Source: Duncaniella sp.
GTDB taxonomy: Bacteria; Bacteroidota; Bacteroidia; Bacteroidales; Muribaculaceae
NCBI GenBank assembly: GCA_022511285.1
Contig: JAFLRW010000028.1
Span: 1-14,658 of the forward strand
Length of the DNA: 14,658 nt
Direction of reading: 5' to 3'
A model generated the notes under the pieces. It saw nothing but the letters and a program-made list of their open reading frames with translations. It was not told the origin of the DNA and did no database searches. The position numbers were made by a program, and so were the translations under genes. Positions 1-7,840 of this stretch are shown one piece after another (the stretch's first letter is position 1; each line of letters starts with the position of its first letter).

Positions 1-628
1 GCACGGGGTAGATAACACGCCCTCGGAAGCGGTCGATGATGTGTCCGTCTTCGGTGCGGTAGCACAGACCGGTGGATATGAGATAGTCCTCGCTGTAGCC
101 ACGCTCTATGGCTTTGCTGAAGAGTGCATCTTTGGCCTCCGGCGCAAATCCGAGGTGGAATCTCTCTATCATAGCGTCAGAGATGCCGCGATAGCGGAAG
201 TAGCTCAAGCCCACATCCTGCCCTTGGCGCGTGTTGCGCATAGTCTCTTCGAAAAATCGCATAGCGAAATCGTTGAGGGCCAGCATGCTCTCGCGAGCCG
301 TCTCGGCGCGTTGCTCCTCATCGGTGAGTTCGCGCTCTTCCACCTCGATATTGTATTTCTTAGCAAGCCATTTCAGAGCTTCGGAGTAAGAGAGCTGCTC
401 GAGCTTCATCAGGAAGCCTATGGCACTTCCTCCCTCGCCGCAACTGAAACATTTGCAGACTCCTTTAGGCTTGGAGACATAAAACGAGGGCGACCTATCG
501 TTATGAAACGGACACAACCCCACCCAGTTGGCGCCTCGGCGTTTGAGGCTCACAAAGTCGCCCACCACCTCTACGATGTCGGTGGCGTCGAGTATGCGTT
601 GCACTGTGGCGTGGTTTATCTTATACAT
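1..628 (-). CDS. dnaG: DNA primase DnaG, N-terminal part (3' end outside window)
   Basis: DnaG synthesises the RNA primers for chromosome replication. The visible 209 residues begin MYKINHATVQ and run off the window edge after FRGRVIYPV, the approach to the catalytic RNA polymerase core. The N-terminal CHC2 zinc finger is complete: Cys39 and His42 in LCPFHNDRSPSF, then Cys60 and Cys63 in CKCFSCGEGG. It is followed by the usual helical linker (SYSEALKWLAKKYNIE) and by GLSYFRYRGIS...IERFHLGFAP, typical of bacterial primases. The Toprim catalytic acidic residues and the C-terminal helicase-binding domain lie outside the window. The start at 628 is chosen because it gives the canonical primase N-terminus. 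The gene lies 51 bases downstream of the GH28 stop codon and has its own possible promoter. A long open frame on the opposite strand here is a shadow of this gene. Confidence 0.96.
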   Translation of the reverse strand, partial: MYKINHATVQRILDATDIVEVVGDFVSLKRRGANWVGLCPFHNDRSPSFYVSKPKGVCKCFSCGEGGSAIGFLMKLEQLSYSEALKWLAKKYNIEVEERELTDEEQRAETARESMLALNDFAMRFFEETMRNTRQGQDVGLSYFRYRGISDAMIERFHLGFAPEAKDALFSKAIERGYSEDYLISTGLCYRTEDGHIIDRFRGRVIYPV

Positions 629-635
629 TGCAGTA

Positions 636-667
636 CAAAAATAGGCAAAAAAATCCTGTTGCGCAAG
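636..667 (-). promoter_or_regulatory. Possible Bacteroidota-type promoter for dnaG
   Basis: On the minus strand, TATTTTTG (positions 643-636) matches the Bacteroidota -7 consensus TAnnTTTG exactly. CTTG at 667-664, 20 bases upstream, is a one-mismatch -33 element. The -7 box ends 7 bases before the dnaG ATG, so a transcript from here would have almost no leader. Read-through from the upstream GH28 gene is also possible. Confidence 0.45.
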
Positions 668-679
668 CCGCGACGGGGG

Positions 680-2050
680 TTATCTCTCAAAGATTTTATC
701 GGCCGGAGTGACGAGGGTGGGTGTTCCGGCCGACGGGCCGATGACACATCTGCCCATTTTTACTCCCGGAGCATCTGTAAAACTGATGCCGGTGACAGCG
801 CTCTCCACATAGATGTTGTCAAAGCTGATATTGCTCAGCGGGCGCTGTGGAGTGCCCTGTAGCACCAATGCGGCTCCTGATGCTTTGGCGCAGCTGAGCC
901 CGTCTACGTGGATGTCGCTGATGGTGGTGAAGTGTGTGTTGTCAAGCCCCTCGCCGGCATAGCGGGAGGTGATGAAGAAGAGGTCTTCGACATCGCCGAA
1001 ACGGCAGTTGCTGACAAAGATATTGTTGATAAAACCGCCCCTGTCGGGGTTGGTCTTGACGTAGATGCCACGTTTACAGTAGCCGGCATAGTCGCAATCC
1101 TCAATAACGACGTTGCGCACACCCCCCGACATCTCGCTCCCTATCACTACGGCGTGTAGCCCCTTGAAATGGCAGCGGCGTATTACTATGTTCTGACAGG
1201 GGGATGCTGTCTCACGCCCGTCGTGGTCGCGCCCCGCTTTGATGGCTATGTTGTCGTCGCCATTGTCAAAGTTTACATCCTCGATGAGGATGTTGCTCGA
1301 TGATTCGGGATCGATGCCGTCGTTGTTGACTAATTTGGCATCATAGCTCAGAGCGCGGCAGATGGCGTCATTACATTCAAGCAAATGAATGCACCAGAAG
1401 GGTGAGTTGATGATTTTAACACCTTCAATGGTGATGCGGCGGCACCGATAGAGCTGCAACAGATGCGGGCGCAGGTAATGGCCGAGCCCGAAACGCCGTT
1501 CGGCTACAGGGACGCGAGTGTGGTTCATTTCGCGCGAGAGGTCGCGGTCGGGAATTTGCCTGGCGCGCCAGGTGGCAAAGGTGCTCATTGCATTGCCGTC
1601 AATGGTGCCTTGTCCGGTTATGGCCACATTCTCAAGCTCGTAGCCGTAAATCATCGGTGAGTGATTGAAAAGTGGAGTGCCCTCCCAAGAGGTGGCTACA
1701 GTGGGGTAGAGCTCAGGCGAGGGGTCAAACTTCAGTGTGGCCCCATCGGCCAAATTGATGCAAAGATTGCTCACTAAATGGAGTGGTCCGCGCAGATACC
1801 AGGTGCCGGCAGGGACGGTGATGATGCCTCCGCCATCCTTTGCCACTCGGGCTATAGCCTTGCTGAATGCCGGAAGGCAGTCTTTTATGCCGTCCCCTTT
1901 GGCTCCGAAGCGGGTGATGTCATAGCTCTTGCCCACAGGAGTGGCGCCATGGATGTTGGAGAGAATGCTGTCGCGCAGAGCAGTGTGGCCTGTCGCGTTG
2001 AGGGGAAGGAGGTTGAGGACAACGGATAGTAAGAGGAGGATACGTTTCAT
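680..2050 (-). CDS. Secreted GH28 family glycoside hydrolase (polygalacturonase-like)
   Basis: A 456-residue protein with an N-terminal signal peptide (MKRILLLLSVVLNLLPLNA) followed by a right-handed beta-helix protein. The opening SYDITRFGAKGDGIKD is the hallmark start of pectinase-type helices. GH28 catalytic motifs are visible: NNDGID at 242-247 (Asp244), GDD at 264-266, a histidine at 299 in the third motif, and RGIYVK at 327-332. GH28 enzymes hydrolyse alpha-galacturonide linkages in pectin (homogalacturonan or rhamnogalacturonan). Exo or endo action and the exact substrate cannot be read here. The third motif is GLHAVVIGSE rather than the common GHG form. The frame stays open upstream to 2368, but that would overlap the flippase and skip the signal peptide, so the start at 2050 is preferred. 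It follows the flippase by 26 bases. Location is probably periplasm or cell surface. Confidence 0.9.
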   Translation of the reverse strand: MKRILLLLSVVLNLLPLNATGHTALRDSILSNIHGATPVGKSYDITRFGAKGDGIKDCLPAFSKAIARVAKDGGGIITVPAGTWYLRGPLHLVSNLCINLADGATLKFDPSPELYPTVATSWEGTPLFNHSPMIYGYELENVAITGQGTIDGNAMSTFATWRARQIPDRDLSREMNHTRVPVAERRFGLGHYLRPHLLQLYRCRRITIEGVKIINSPFWCIHLLECNDAICRALSYDAKLVNNDGIDPESSSNILIEDVNFDNGDDNIAIKAGRDHDGRETASPCQNIVIRRCHFKGLHAVVIGSEMSGGVRNVVIEDCDYAGYCKRGIYVKTNPDRGGFINNIFVSNCRFGDVEDLFFITSRYAGEGLDNTHFTTISDIHVDGLSCAKASGAALVLQGTPQRPLSNISFDNIYVESAVTGISFTDAPGVKMGRCVIGPSAGTPTLVTPADKIFER

Positions 2051-2076
2051 AGCGTCAGATGAAAAAAGTGGGATAA

Positions 2077-3525
2077 TCAGATTTTTCTTTTTAGGAGATA
2101 ATTGGCCACATCGCGCTGCACCGTAGAGCCGAGCAGCATATTCGAGCCTCCGTAGACCGCTGTAAATGCGATGGCCATTCCGATGCATATTCCAAGCGGA
2201 TGGAGCGACATCCCCTCGACCCACATACAGGGCACTAAAGCGATGGCAGTCAAGAGAGTGTAGGGCACAATGTCGGCAATGAACGCTGTCAGCTTCCGTC
2301 CGGTGACACGGGCTGCCATCCATAGTGTGACTCCCCACGTGATGACTGAAGCGGCAAACTGCCCCCATAGGAACACGGCAAGCCCTTCTACGCCTAACGA
2401 CAGAGAGCTGAATGTCAGCGCAATGGCTATTATTGATGCTCCGTCGCGCACAGCTTCGCTCGCCACGAGCAGCCGGGAACGCCCGAGCGAGAGAATGTAA
2501 TTGCTATAGAGGAGCGACAGGACTGTAAAGATGCCGCGCAGGCATAGGATGCGAAACAGAGGAATAGAGATGTCCCACTTGGAGCCGAAAAGGGTGTGGA
2601 ATATGGCCGGAGCCATTGCTGAGAGCAGACAGAGGGCAGGGATGGTGAGGTAAGCAGTGAAGCGGTGGGTCTTTCCGCAAATGCGCTGATAGCGTGAGGG
2701 ATTATCTTGCACCTCGGCAAGAAGCGGAAGAAACGAAGATGTGAGCACTTGCGACAGCGACATTACTCCCATCTTGCTCCACTTGTCGGCTTGAGTGAAG
2801 TAACCGAGAGCGGCAAGGGTTGCACGGTTGCCTATGAGAAGCGAATAGATGTTCTGAAACGTTGTGGTGAGCAGCGAGGTGAGCATTACTCCGCTTCCAA
2901 CACCGAAGAAACTCCGCAACACCTGCCAAGAGAACTGCCACAGCGGACGCCACGACGATGTGGCCCAAAGGACAGCTGTGCGCACCACTCCGAGGACGAT
3001 GGTCTGCCAGACGATGGCCCACGCTCCGAATCCGCTGACAGCCAGCCATATCGCCACTATCGCTCCGGCAAACAGCCCGGCCGAGTTGCTGATGGCAACC
3101 ATGCGGACATCCATACGCTTCATCAGCAGATTGGTCTGCACAATGGCTGCGGCATTGACTATGAAGGCGGTAAACATCACCCTGCTCATCGGCACTATGC
3201 GGCTGTCGCCCTGAAAGATGGAGGATATAAGAGGGGCGGCGGCATAGAGGAGCAGATAGAGCCCCACGGCCATCCCTATGTTGAACCACATTACGGTGGA
3301 GTAGTCAAGTCGCGTAGGATTTTTGCGTTGAAGAAGAGCTGAGGCAAACCCGCTGTCGACAAATAGCTGGGCAAAGGCCTGAAAAACTAAAATTGCTCCG
3401 ACGAGACCGAAATCCTCATCGGTCAGTGTGTTGGCAAGCACCACACCGGTCACGGCATAGAGCAACTGCGACGCCACCTTGTCAATGACGTTCCATTTAA
3501 GTGTTCGGGCCACGGCCCCTTTCAT
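2077..3525 (-). CDS. MOP-superfamily polysaccharide flippase (Wzx/WzxC-like)
   Basis: A 482-residue, very hydrophobic protein with about 12-14 predicted membrane segments. The N-terminus reads TLKWNVIDKVASQLLYAVTG, then VLANTLTDEDFGLVGAILVF. This is the pattern of PST/WzxC-type transporters, which move lipid-linked oligosaccharides across the inner membrane for capsule, exopolysaccharide or O-antigen assembly. The internal DVRMVAISNSAGLFAGAIVAI and ALGYFTQADKWSKM stretches also fit this family. An in-frame ATG at 3546 exists, but the start at 3525 (MKGAVARTLKW) gives a family-like N-terminus. No glycosyltransferases are next to it, so this is an isolated flippase rather than part of a visible capsule locus, and its cargo is unknown. 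It sits 51 bases after the GIN-domain gene and 26 bases before the GH28 gene, consistent with co-transcription. Confidence 0.87.
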   Translation of the reverse strand: MKGAVARTLKWNVIDKVASQLLYAVTGVVLANTLTDEDFGLVGAILVFQAFAQLFVDSGFASALLQRKNPTRLDYSTVMWFNIGMAVGLYLLLYAAAPLISSIFQGDSRIVPMSRVMFTAFIVNAAAIVQTNLLMKRMDVRMVAISNSAGLFAGAIVAIWLAVSGFGAWAIVWQTIVLGVVRTAVLWATSSWRPLWQFSWQVLRSFFGVGSGVMLTSLLTTTFQNIYSLLIGNRATLAALGYFTQADKWSKMGVMSLSQVLTSSFLPLLAEVQDNPSRYQRICGKTHRFTAYLTIPALCLLSAMAPAIFHTLFGSKWDISIPLFRILCLRGIFTVLSLLYSNYILSLGRSRLLVASEAVRDGASIIAIALTFSSLSLGVEGLAVFLWGQFAASVITWGVTLWMAARVTGRKLTAFIADIVPYTLLTAIALVPCMWVEGMSLHPLGICIGMAIAFTAVYGGSNMLLGSTVQRDVANYLLKRKI

Positions 3526-3576
3526 ATTTCCGCCGTCAGGCACCATTGAAATAACTCTCGATGCGGAAAAGAGATG

Positions 3577-4269
3577 TTACGGAATCTGGGATAGTTTGAT
3601 GCCGAGGGCGCTTTTCTTGATTGTGGGAGTGCCGCGATAGAACACCGTGGTGGCCCCTGTGCCATAGATGGATAGTTGCTGAGTGGCCCAGACACCCACC
3701 GACCCTGTGCCGACTGCCTTGACGGTGATGTCGGCAGCCTTAAGTCCGTCGGCTTCGATGACGCCGGCACCGGCTGAGTTGAACCCGGCTTTCTCACACT
3801 CCCCGTTGAGTATCATAGAGCCGTGGCCAAACTTTACAGTGCCTTTAATCTCTGTGGCGTGAATATCGCGCACCACTAATCGCCCGTTTCCCTCAAGTGA
3901 GGCCTCAAACTTCGGGCCGGGGGCCACCGAGAGGATGCGCAGCATAGAGTCGCCGGAGTTGATGGCCTTGGTGAGATAGCGGGAGTAGACGGTGACGCGC
4001 GGCAGCCCCTTGCGCCCGATGCTTTCGGGCGAGAGTTGCACTGTGAGTTTGCGTCCTGAGGAGCTGAGCAGCACCGACGAGACCATCTCAGGCTCGCAGT
4101 TAAACACTGCCATCCCTGCCGAGTCGGCAGACTGGCGATAGTCGACATTGATACCATCGGTCACTTTAATCTCGCTGAAATCGTCCACACGGACTTCGTA
4201 GTGTTTCAGGTCAATGGCGTTAGCTGTGAGCAGGGTGGTGAGGGCAATTGCTATGGGGATAATTCTCAT
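3577..4269 (-). CDS. Secreted GIN-domain (DUF2807) protein
   Basis: A 230-residue exported protein. The first 18 residues (MRIIPIAIALTTLLTANA) form a clear signal peptide with an ANA|ID cleavage site. The mature protein starts with the typical DUF2807 pattern, DDFSEIKVTDGINVDYRQS (about 29-47). Short glycine-rich beta repeats follow, including LEGNGRLVVRDIHATEIKG, AGAGVIEADGLKAADITVKAVGTGS and a closing YGTGATTVFYRGTPTIKKS (about 202-220). Such proteins are called putative auto-transporter adhesin head GIN domains. They are widespread in Bacteroidota and have no firmly assigned biochemical role. An in-frame ATG at 4302 would place a polar stretch before the signal peptide, so the start at 4269 is preferred. 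The gene lies 42 bases after the dihydrouridine synthase stop. I assign no function beyond an exported beta-rich protein. Confidence 0.85.
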   Translation of the reverse strand: MRIIPIAIALTTLLTANAIDLKHYEVRVDDFSEIKVTDGINVDYRQSADSAGMAVFNCEPEMVSSVLLSSSGRKLTVQLSPESIGRKGLPRVTVYSRYLTKAINSGDSMLRILSVAPGPKFEASLEGNGRLVVRDIHATEIKGTVKFGHGSMILNGECEKAGFNSAGAGVIEADGLKAADITVKAVGTGSVGVWATQQLSIYGTGATTVFYRGTPTIKKSALGIKLSQIP

Positions 4270-4311
4270 AGAATAATGTGTGTGTGGTGAAATGGTGGGC
4301 AAGAGTTGGAG

Positions 4312-5313
4312 TTATTGAATCTCTGTAGGGTCCGCTTCGTGAAGCCTGAGGTGTATGGAATCGAGTATTTGCATCAGTTCATCAAGCTTGTCGGCGCGTA
4401 ACATAGCTATGCGGGTATCCCGAAAATTTGGAATCCCTTTGAACAGAGGCGATGCGGCAAGGTGACGGCGTATGTGGAGTATGCCTCGATACTCATCTAT
4501 GCGTTCGATACTCTCGGTAATCTGCCTTTTTATCAGAGCAAACTTCTGTGTTAAACTGAGCGGTTCCGAAGGGAGACCGGCCAGAAAGCGAGTGATGTCG
4601 CGGAATATCCACGGTGCGCCAATTGTTGCACGCCCGACCATAACACCATCCACGCCATAGCGGTCGAAAGCATCCTTGGCGCCCTGAGGGGTTGTGATGT
4701 CGCCATTGCCAATTATCGGAATGTGCACTCGAGGGTTATCTTTGACTCGGGCAATCATATCCCAATCGGCATTGCCGGTATACATCTGCGAGCGTGTCCG
4801 GCCATGCACTGTCAGAGCCGCTATGCCGCAATCCTGTAATTGCTCGGCAAGCTCTACGATTATCTTTGATTCGTGGTCCCATCCGAGGCGTGTTTTCACT
4901 GTGACCGGCACCGAGACGGCTTTGACCACGGCACGAGTAATCTCAAGCATTTTTGGAATATCTCGCAGCATTCCGGCACCCGCTCCCTTTCCGGCCACTT
5001 TCTTTACCGGACATCCGAAGTTGATATCAAGAATATCCGGCCCGGCCGCCTCCACTATCTTTGCCGCCTCGACCATAGGTTCCACCTCGCGACCATAAAT
5101 CTGGATGGCTGTCGGGCGTTCTCCGGGAGCTATGGATAGTTTGCGCACAGTAGCGGGAATATCGCGAATCAGAGCGTCAGCGCTGACAAATTCAGTGTAG
5201 ACCATCGCGGCTCCCTGTTCTTTGCAGATGAGCCGAAACGAGCGGTCTGTGACATCCTCCATAGGAGCAAGCATTACCGGTCGCACTCCGAGATCGATTT
5301 CTCCAATTTTCAT
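4312..5313 (-). CDS. dusB: tRNA-dihydrouridine synthase (DusB/NifR3 type)
   Basis: An FMN enzyme that uses NADPH to reduce specific uridines in the tRNA D-loop to dihydrouridine. The 333-residue sequence has the full family signature. It starts with VRPVMLAPMEDVTDRSFR (FMN-binding start of a TIM barrel). DINFGCPVKKV carries the catalytic Cys101. VTVKTRLGW has Lys140, LTVHGRTRSQMYTG has His170, and phosphate-binding IGNGDI (201-206) and VMVGRATIGAPW (224-235) follow. Length and the shadowing C-terminal helices fit DusB. DusB is the best match among the Dus subfamilies, but the tRNA position it modifies cannot be read from the sequence. It is the first gene of the minus-strand series, and a well-matched promoter ends only 4 bases before its ATG. 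Confidence 0.95.
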   Translation of the reverse strand: MKIGEIDLGVRPVMLAPMEDVTDRSFRLICKEQGAAMVYTEFVSADALIRDIPATVRKLSIAPGERPTAIQIYGREVEPMVEAAKIVEAAGPDILDINFGCPVKKVAGKGAGAGMLRDIPKMLEITRAVVKAVSVPVTVKTRLGWDHESKIIVELAEQLQDCGIAALTVHGRTRSQMYTGNADWDMIARVKDNPRVHIPIIGNGDITTPQGAKDAFDRYGVDGVMVGRATIGAPWIFRDITRFLAGLPSEPLSLTQKFALIKRQITESIERIDEYRGILHIRRHLAASPLFKGIPNFRDTRIAMLRADKLDELMQILDSIHLRLHEADPTEIQ

Positions 5314-5317
5314 ACCC

Positions 5318-5348
5318 CAAAATTACAAAAAATAGTTTAATCATCAAA
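5318..5348 (-). promoter_or_regulatory. Promoter for dusB and probably the downstream minus-strand genes
   Basis: On the minus strand, TTTG (5348-5345), exactly 19 bases, then TAATTTTG (5325-5318) matches the Bacteroidota -33/-7 consensus completely. The -7 box is 4 bases before the dusB ATG. The predicted transcript start is therefore at or next to the start codon, giving a leaderless or near-leaderless mRNA. It is divergent to the promoter of the LysE-family gene. Confidence 0.65.
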
Positions 5349-5393
5349 AAAAGAACAGACACTGTGTTATGACTGAGAATGGCGAATTATGTT

Positions 5394-5424
5394 TTTGCCA
5401 TTAGGAAAGGTTTTTGTAACTTTG
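5394..5424 (+). promoter_or_regulatory. Promoter for the LysE-family gene
   Basis: TTTG at 5394-5397, 19 bases, then TAACTTTG at 5417-5424 is a perfect Bacteroidota -33/-7 promoter. It lies inside an open-frame extension that begins at 5379, which argues that translation does not start there. The box ends 5 bases before the ATG at 5430 and 26 bases before the ATG at 5451. Confidence 0.65.
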
Positions 5425-5429
5425 CGGTA

Positions 5430-6071
5430 ATGATTCATTTGCCGGCAATAATGATGAGAGGGGTTCTGATAGGGGTCCTTGTGTCAGCTCCGATGGGCCC
5501 TGTCGGAATGTTAGTGATTCAGCGCACGCTCAGCCGCGGGCGCTGGGTGGCGTTTTCTACCGGTGCCGGAGCAGCATTGAGCGATCTTATCTATTGCCTG
5601 CTCACGGGGTTTGGCCTCTCATTTGTCACAGATTTCATCGAGGCTCACCAATCCCAGTTGCAGCTGATAGGGTCGATTGTTCTGGCGGTATATGCCGTAT
5701 GGCTTTTTATGAGCAATCCGTCGCGCTCGATATCGGCCGGAAGGGTGAACACCCGAGGCTATTGGCGCGACTTTGCCACCGGTTTTCTCTTCACATTCTC
5801 CAATCCGCTGATACTGTTCCTCATCATAAGCATGTTTGCGCGATTCAATTTCCCCGGACCGGAGTTTATGGTCTACCACTATGTGGCAGGCTATCTGGCC
5901 ATATCTGCCGGAGCCCTGATGTGGTGGTTTGGCGTGACGTGGTTTGTTGACAAGGTGCGTGCCCACTTCAATTTGCGCTCCCTCTGGATGCTCAATAAGA
6001 TTATAGCCAGTGTGATATTCGTGATGGGCGCCATCGGAGTGGTGACTGCCGTCAGAGAATTGTTTTTTTAG
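5430..6071 (+). CDS. LysE/RhtB-family transporter (amino-acid or metabolite exporter)
   Basis: A 213-residue inner-membrane protein with about six hydrophobic segments. The N-terminal signature GVLIGVLVSAPMGPVGMLVIQRTLSRGR, with its PMGPVG loop, is typical of the LysE branch common in Bacteroidota. A second conserved stretch, FLFTFSNPLILFLIISMF, supports this. Family members export amino acids such as lysine, threonine or homoserine-type compounds; the substrate here cannot be told. An in-frame ATG at 5379 is rejected because the promoter lies within that extension. The start at 5430 leaves almost no leader. ATGs at 5451 and 5454 would give a leader of about 20 bases and a shorter first helix. 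I use 5430 because the divergent dusB gene has the same promoter-to-start spacing. glnS follows after 65 bases. Confidence 0.85.
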   Translation: MIHLPAIMMRGVLIGVLVSAPMGPVGMLVIQRTLSRGRWVAFSTGAGAALSDLIYCLLTGFGLSFVTDFIEAHQSQLQLIGSIVLAVYAVWLFMSNPSRSISAGRVNTRGYWRDFATGFLFTFSNPLILFLIISMFARFNFPGPEFMVYHYVAGYLAISAGALMWWFGVTWFVDKVRAHFNLRSLWMLNKIIASVIFVMGAIGVVTAVRELFF

Positions 6072-6105
6072 CATTAGAGAGTGACGTTAATAATAAAATT
6101 CTGAG

Positions 6106-6113
6106 TAACTTTG
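6106..6113 (+). promoter_or_regulatory. Candidate -7 box upstream of glnS
   Basis: TAACTTTG matches the Bacteroidota -7 consensus exactly and is followed by 23 bases before the glnS ATG. No convincing TTTG lies at the expected -33 position, so this is a weaker or regulated promoter, or read-through from the LysE-family gene contributes. Confidence 0.45.
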
Positions 6114-6136
6114 CGTTTTTCTTTACCAATACATAT

Positions 6137-7840
6137 ATGGAAATCAAAGAGACCACACCCACAGCCCCGGAGACCAAGGGGTTGAACTTTGTCGAAGAAA
6201 TAGTGGCTAAAGATCTTGCCGAGGGCAAAAACGGCGGACGCCTTAACACACGTTTCCCACCCGAGCCCAACGGGTATCTCCACATAGGCCACGCCAAGGC
6301 CATCTGTATGGATTTCGGCATTGCCGAGAAGTTTGGCGGCACTTGCAATCTGCGTTTTGACGACACAAATCCGGTAAAAGAGGATGTGGAATATGTGGAT
6401 TCCATCCGCGAAGATATCAAATGGCTCGGTTTTGACTGGGGCGATCGCGAATATTATGCCTCCGATTATTTCCCCCAGCTCTTTGAGCTTGCCGTGCGCC
6501 TCATCAAGGAGGGTAAGGCATATGTCGACGATCAGACCTCAGAAGAGATAGCCGCTCAGAAAGGCACCCCCACTGAGCCCGGCCAGGAGAGTCCGTACCG
6601 CAACCGCACCCCCGAGGAGAATCTTGACCTGTTCCTGCGGATGAATGCCGGCGAGTTTGACGAAGGAGCGCGAGTGTTGCGCGCCAAGATTGACATGGCG
6701 AGCCCCAATATGCACTTCCGCGATCCCATAATGTATCGCATCATCAAGACTCCCCACCACCGCACAGGCACCACCTGGAAGGTGTATCCGATGTATGACT
6801 TTGCCCACGGACAGAGCGACTATTTCGAAGGGGTCACTCACTCGATATGCACATTGGAGTTTGTGGTGCATCGTCCGCTCTATGAATACTTTGTCAAGGA
6901 GCTTGCCGACGAAAGCTACAGCCCGCGCCAGATAGAATTCAATCGTCTGAACCTCACCTATACGGTGATGTCAAAACGGAAATTGCTGCAGCTTGTCAAG
7001 GAAGGACTCGTGGCCGGGTGGGATGATCCACGTATGCCCACCATTTCCGGCCTGCGCCGTCGCGGCTTCACTCCCCGCGCCATCCGCAACTTTATCGACG
7101 CCATCGGATATACCAAATATGAGGCCCTCAACTCGATAGCGCTGTTGGAACACGCCGTGCGCGATGACCTCAACAAGGTTGCCACTCGCGGTATGGCTGT
7201 GGTCAATCCCGTCAAGGTCGTCATCACTAACTATCCCGAGGGGCAGACAGAGACCGTGAGGATGGAGAATAACCCCGAGGAGCCCGGAAGCGGCACCCAC
7301 GAGATGCCATTCTCTCGCGAAATCTACATTGAACGCGACGACTTTATGGAGAATCCTCCCAAAAAGTATTTCCGCCTGGCCCCCGACGCCGAGGTGCGAC
7401 TCAAGGGTGCCTATATAGTGAAATGCACCGGCGTAAAGAAGGATGCCGAAGGCAATGTGGAGGAAATCTATTGCACTTATGACCCCGACACCCGAAGCGG
7501 CCTTCCCGGCGCCGAGCGCAAGGTGAAAGGCACACTCCACTGGGTGAACGCCGACACTGCGGTTGACGCCACAGCTCGCATCTACGACCGTCTCTTCTCC
7601 GTGGAAAATCCCGCGGCTGAGGCTGACCGCGACTTCCGCGAGCTGCTCAATCCTGACTCACTCAAAGTAATAGAGGGGATAAAAGTGGAGCCTTACCTGG
7701 CCCGGATAGCCAAGCCCGGCGTGCCGTTGCAATTCCAGCGCATAGGCTACTTTACCCTTGACCCCGATTCCACCCCTCAGAAGCCTGTGTTTAACCGTAC
7801 TATAGCACTCAAGGATTCTTGGGAGAAAAAGAATAAGTAA
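6137..7840 (+). CDS. glnS: Glutaminyl-tRNA synthetase
   Basis: Charges tRNA-Gln with glutamine in the cytoplasm. The protein has 567 residues, close to the usual length for bacterial GlnRS. Class I synthetase motifs are clear: the HIGH motif in PPEPNGYLHIGHAKAI (HIGH at 49-52) and the KMSKS-equivalent VMSKRKL (277-283). TRFPPEPNGYLHIGH, NLRFDDTNPVKED and DYFEGVTHSICTLEF are characteristic of the GlnRS/GluRS group. The SKRK form and the two C-terminal anticodon-binding beta-barrels, starting near residue 350 (VNPVKVVITNYPEG), point to GlnRS rather than a bacterial GluRS. Having GlnRS is usual for Bacteroidales. The stop codon TAA is directly followed by the ATG of the TPR gene, so the two are likely translated from one message. 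Confidence 0.96.
   Translation: MEIKETTPTAPETKGLNFVEEIVAKDLAEGKNGGRLNTRFPPEPNGYLHIGHAKAICMDFGIAEKFGGTCNLRFDDTNPVKEDVEYVDSIREDIKWLGFDWGDREYYASDYFPQLFELAVRLIKEGKAYVDDQTSEEIAAQKGTPTEPGQESPYRNRTPEENLDLFLRMNAGEFDEGARVLRAKIDMASPNMHFRDPIMYRIIKTPHHRTGTTWKVYPMYDFAHGQSDYFEGVTHSICTLEFVVHRPLYEYFVKELADESYSPRQIEFNRLNLTYTVMSKRKLLQLVKEGLVAGWDDPRMPTISGLRRRGFTPRAIRNFIDAIGYTKYEALNSIALLEHAVRDDLNKVATRGMAVVNPVKVVITNYPEGQTETVRMENNPEEPGSGTHEMPFSREIYIERDDFMENPPKKYFRLAPDAEVRLKGAYIVKCTGVKKDAEGNVEEIYCTYDPDTRSGLPGAERKVKGTLHWVNADTAVDATARIYDRLFSVENPAAEADRDFRELLNPDSLKVIEGIKVEPYLARIAKPGVPLQFQRIGYFTLDPDSTPQKPVFNRTIALKDSWEKKNK

Noticed and set aside
41..862. A 273-codon open frame on the plus strand
   Set aside because: It is antisense to dnaG and the GH28 3' end. 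The minus strand carries unmistakable primase and GH28 motifs, and the plus-strand translation shows no family features.
2051..2368. Upstream extension of the GH28 frame
   Set aside because: It overlaps the 3' end of the flippase gene out of frame, and would put about 106 residues ahead of a clear signal peptide.
2702..3342. Long open frames on both strands within the flippase gene
   Set aside because: Shadow frames. The flippase frame has consistent hydrophobic helices and family motifs; the others are rich in His/Arg/Ser with no recognisable domain.
5379..5429. Earlier ATG for the LysE-family gene
   Set aside because: The matching promoter (TTTG-N19-TAACTTTG) lies inside this stretch, and the extra residues do not resemble the family's N-terminus.
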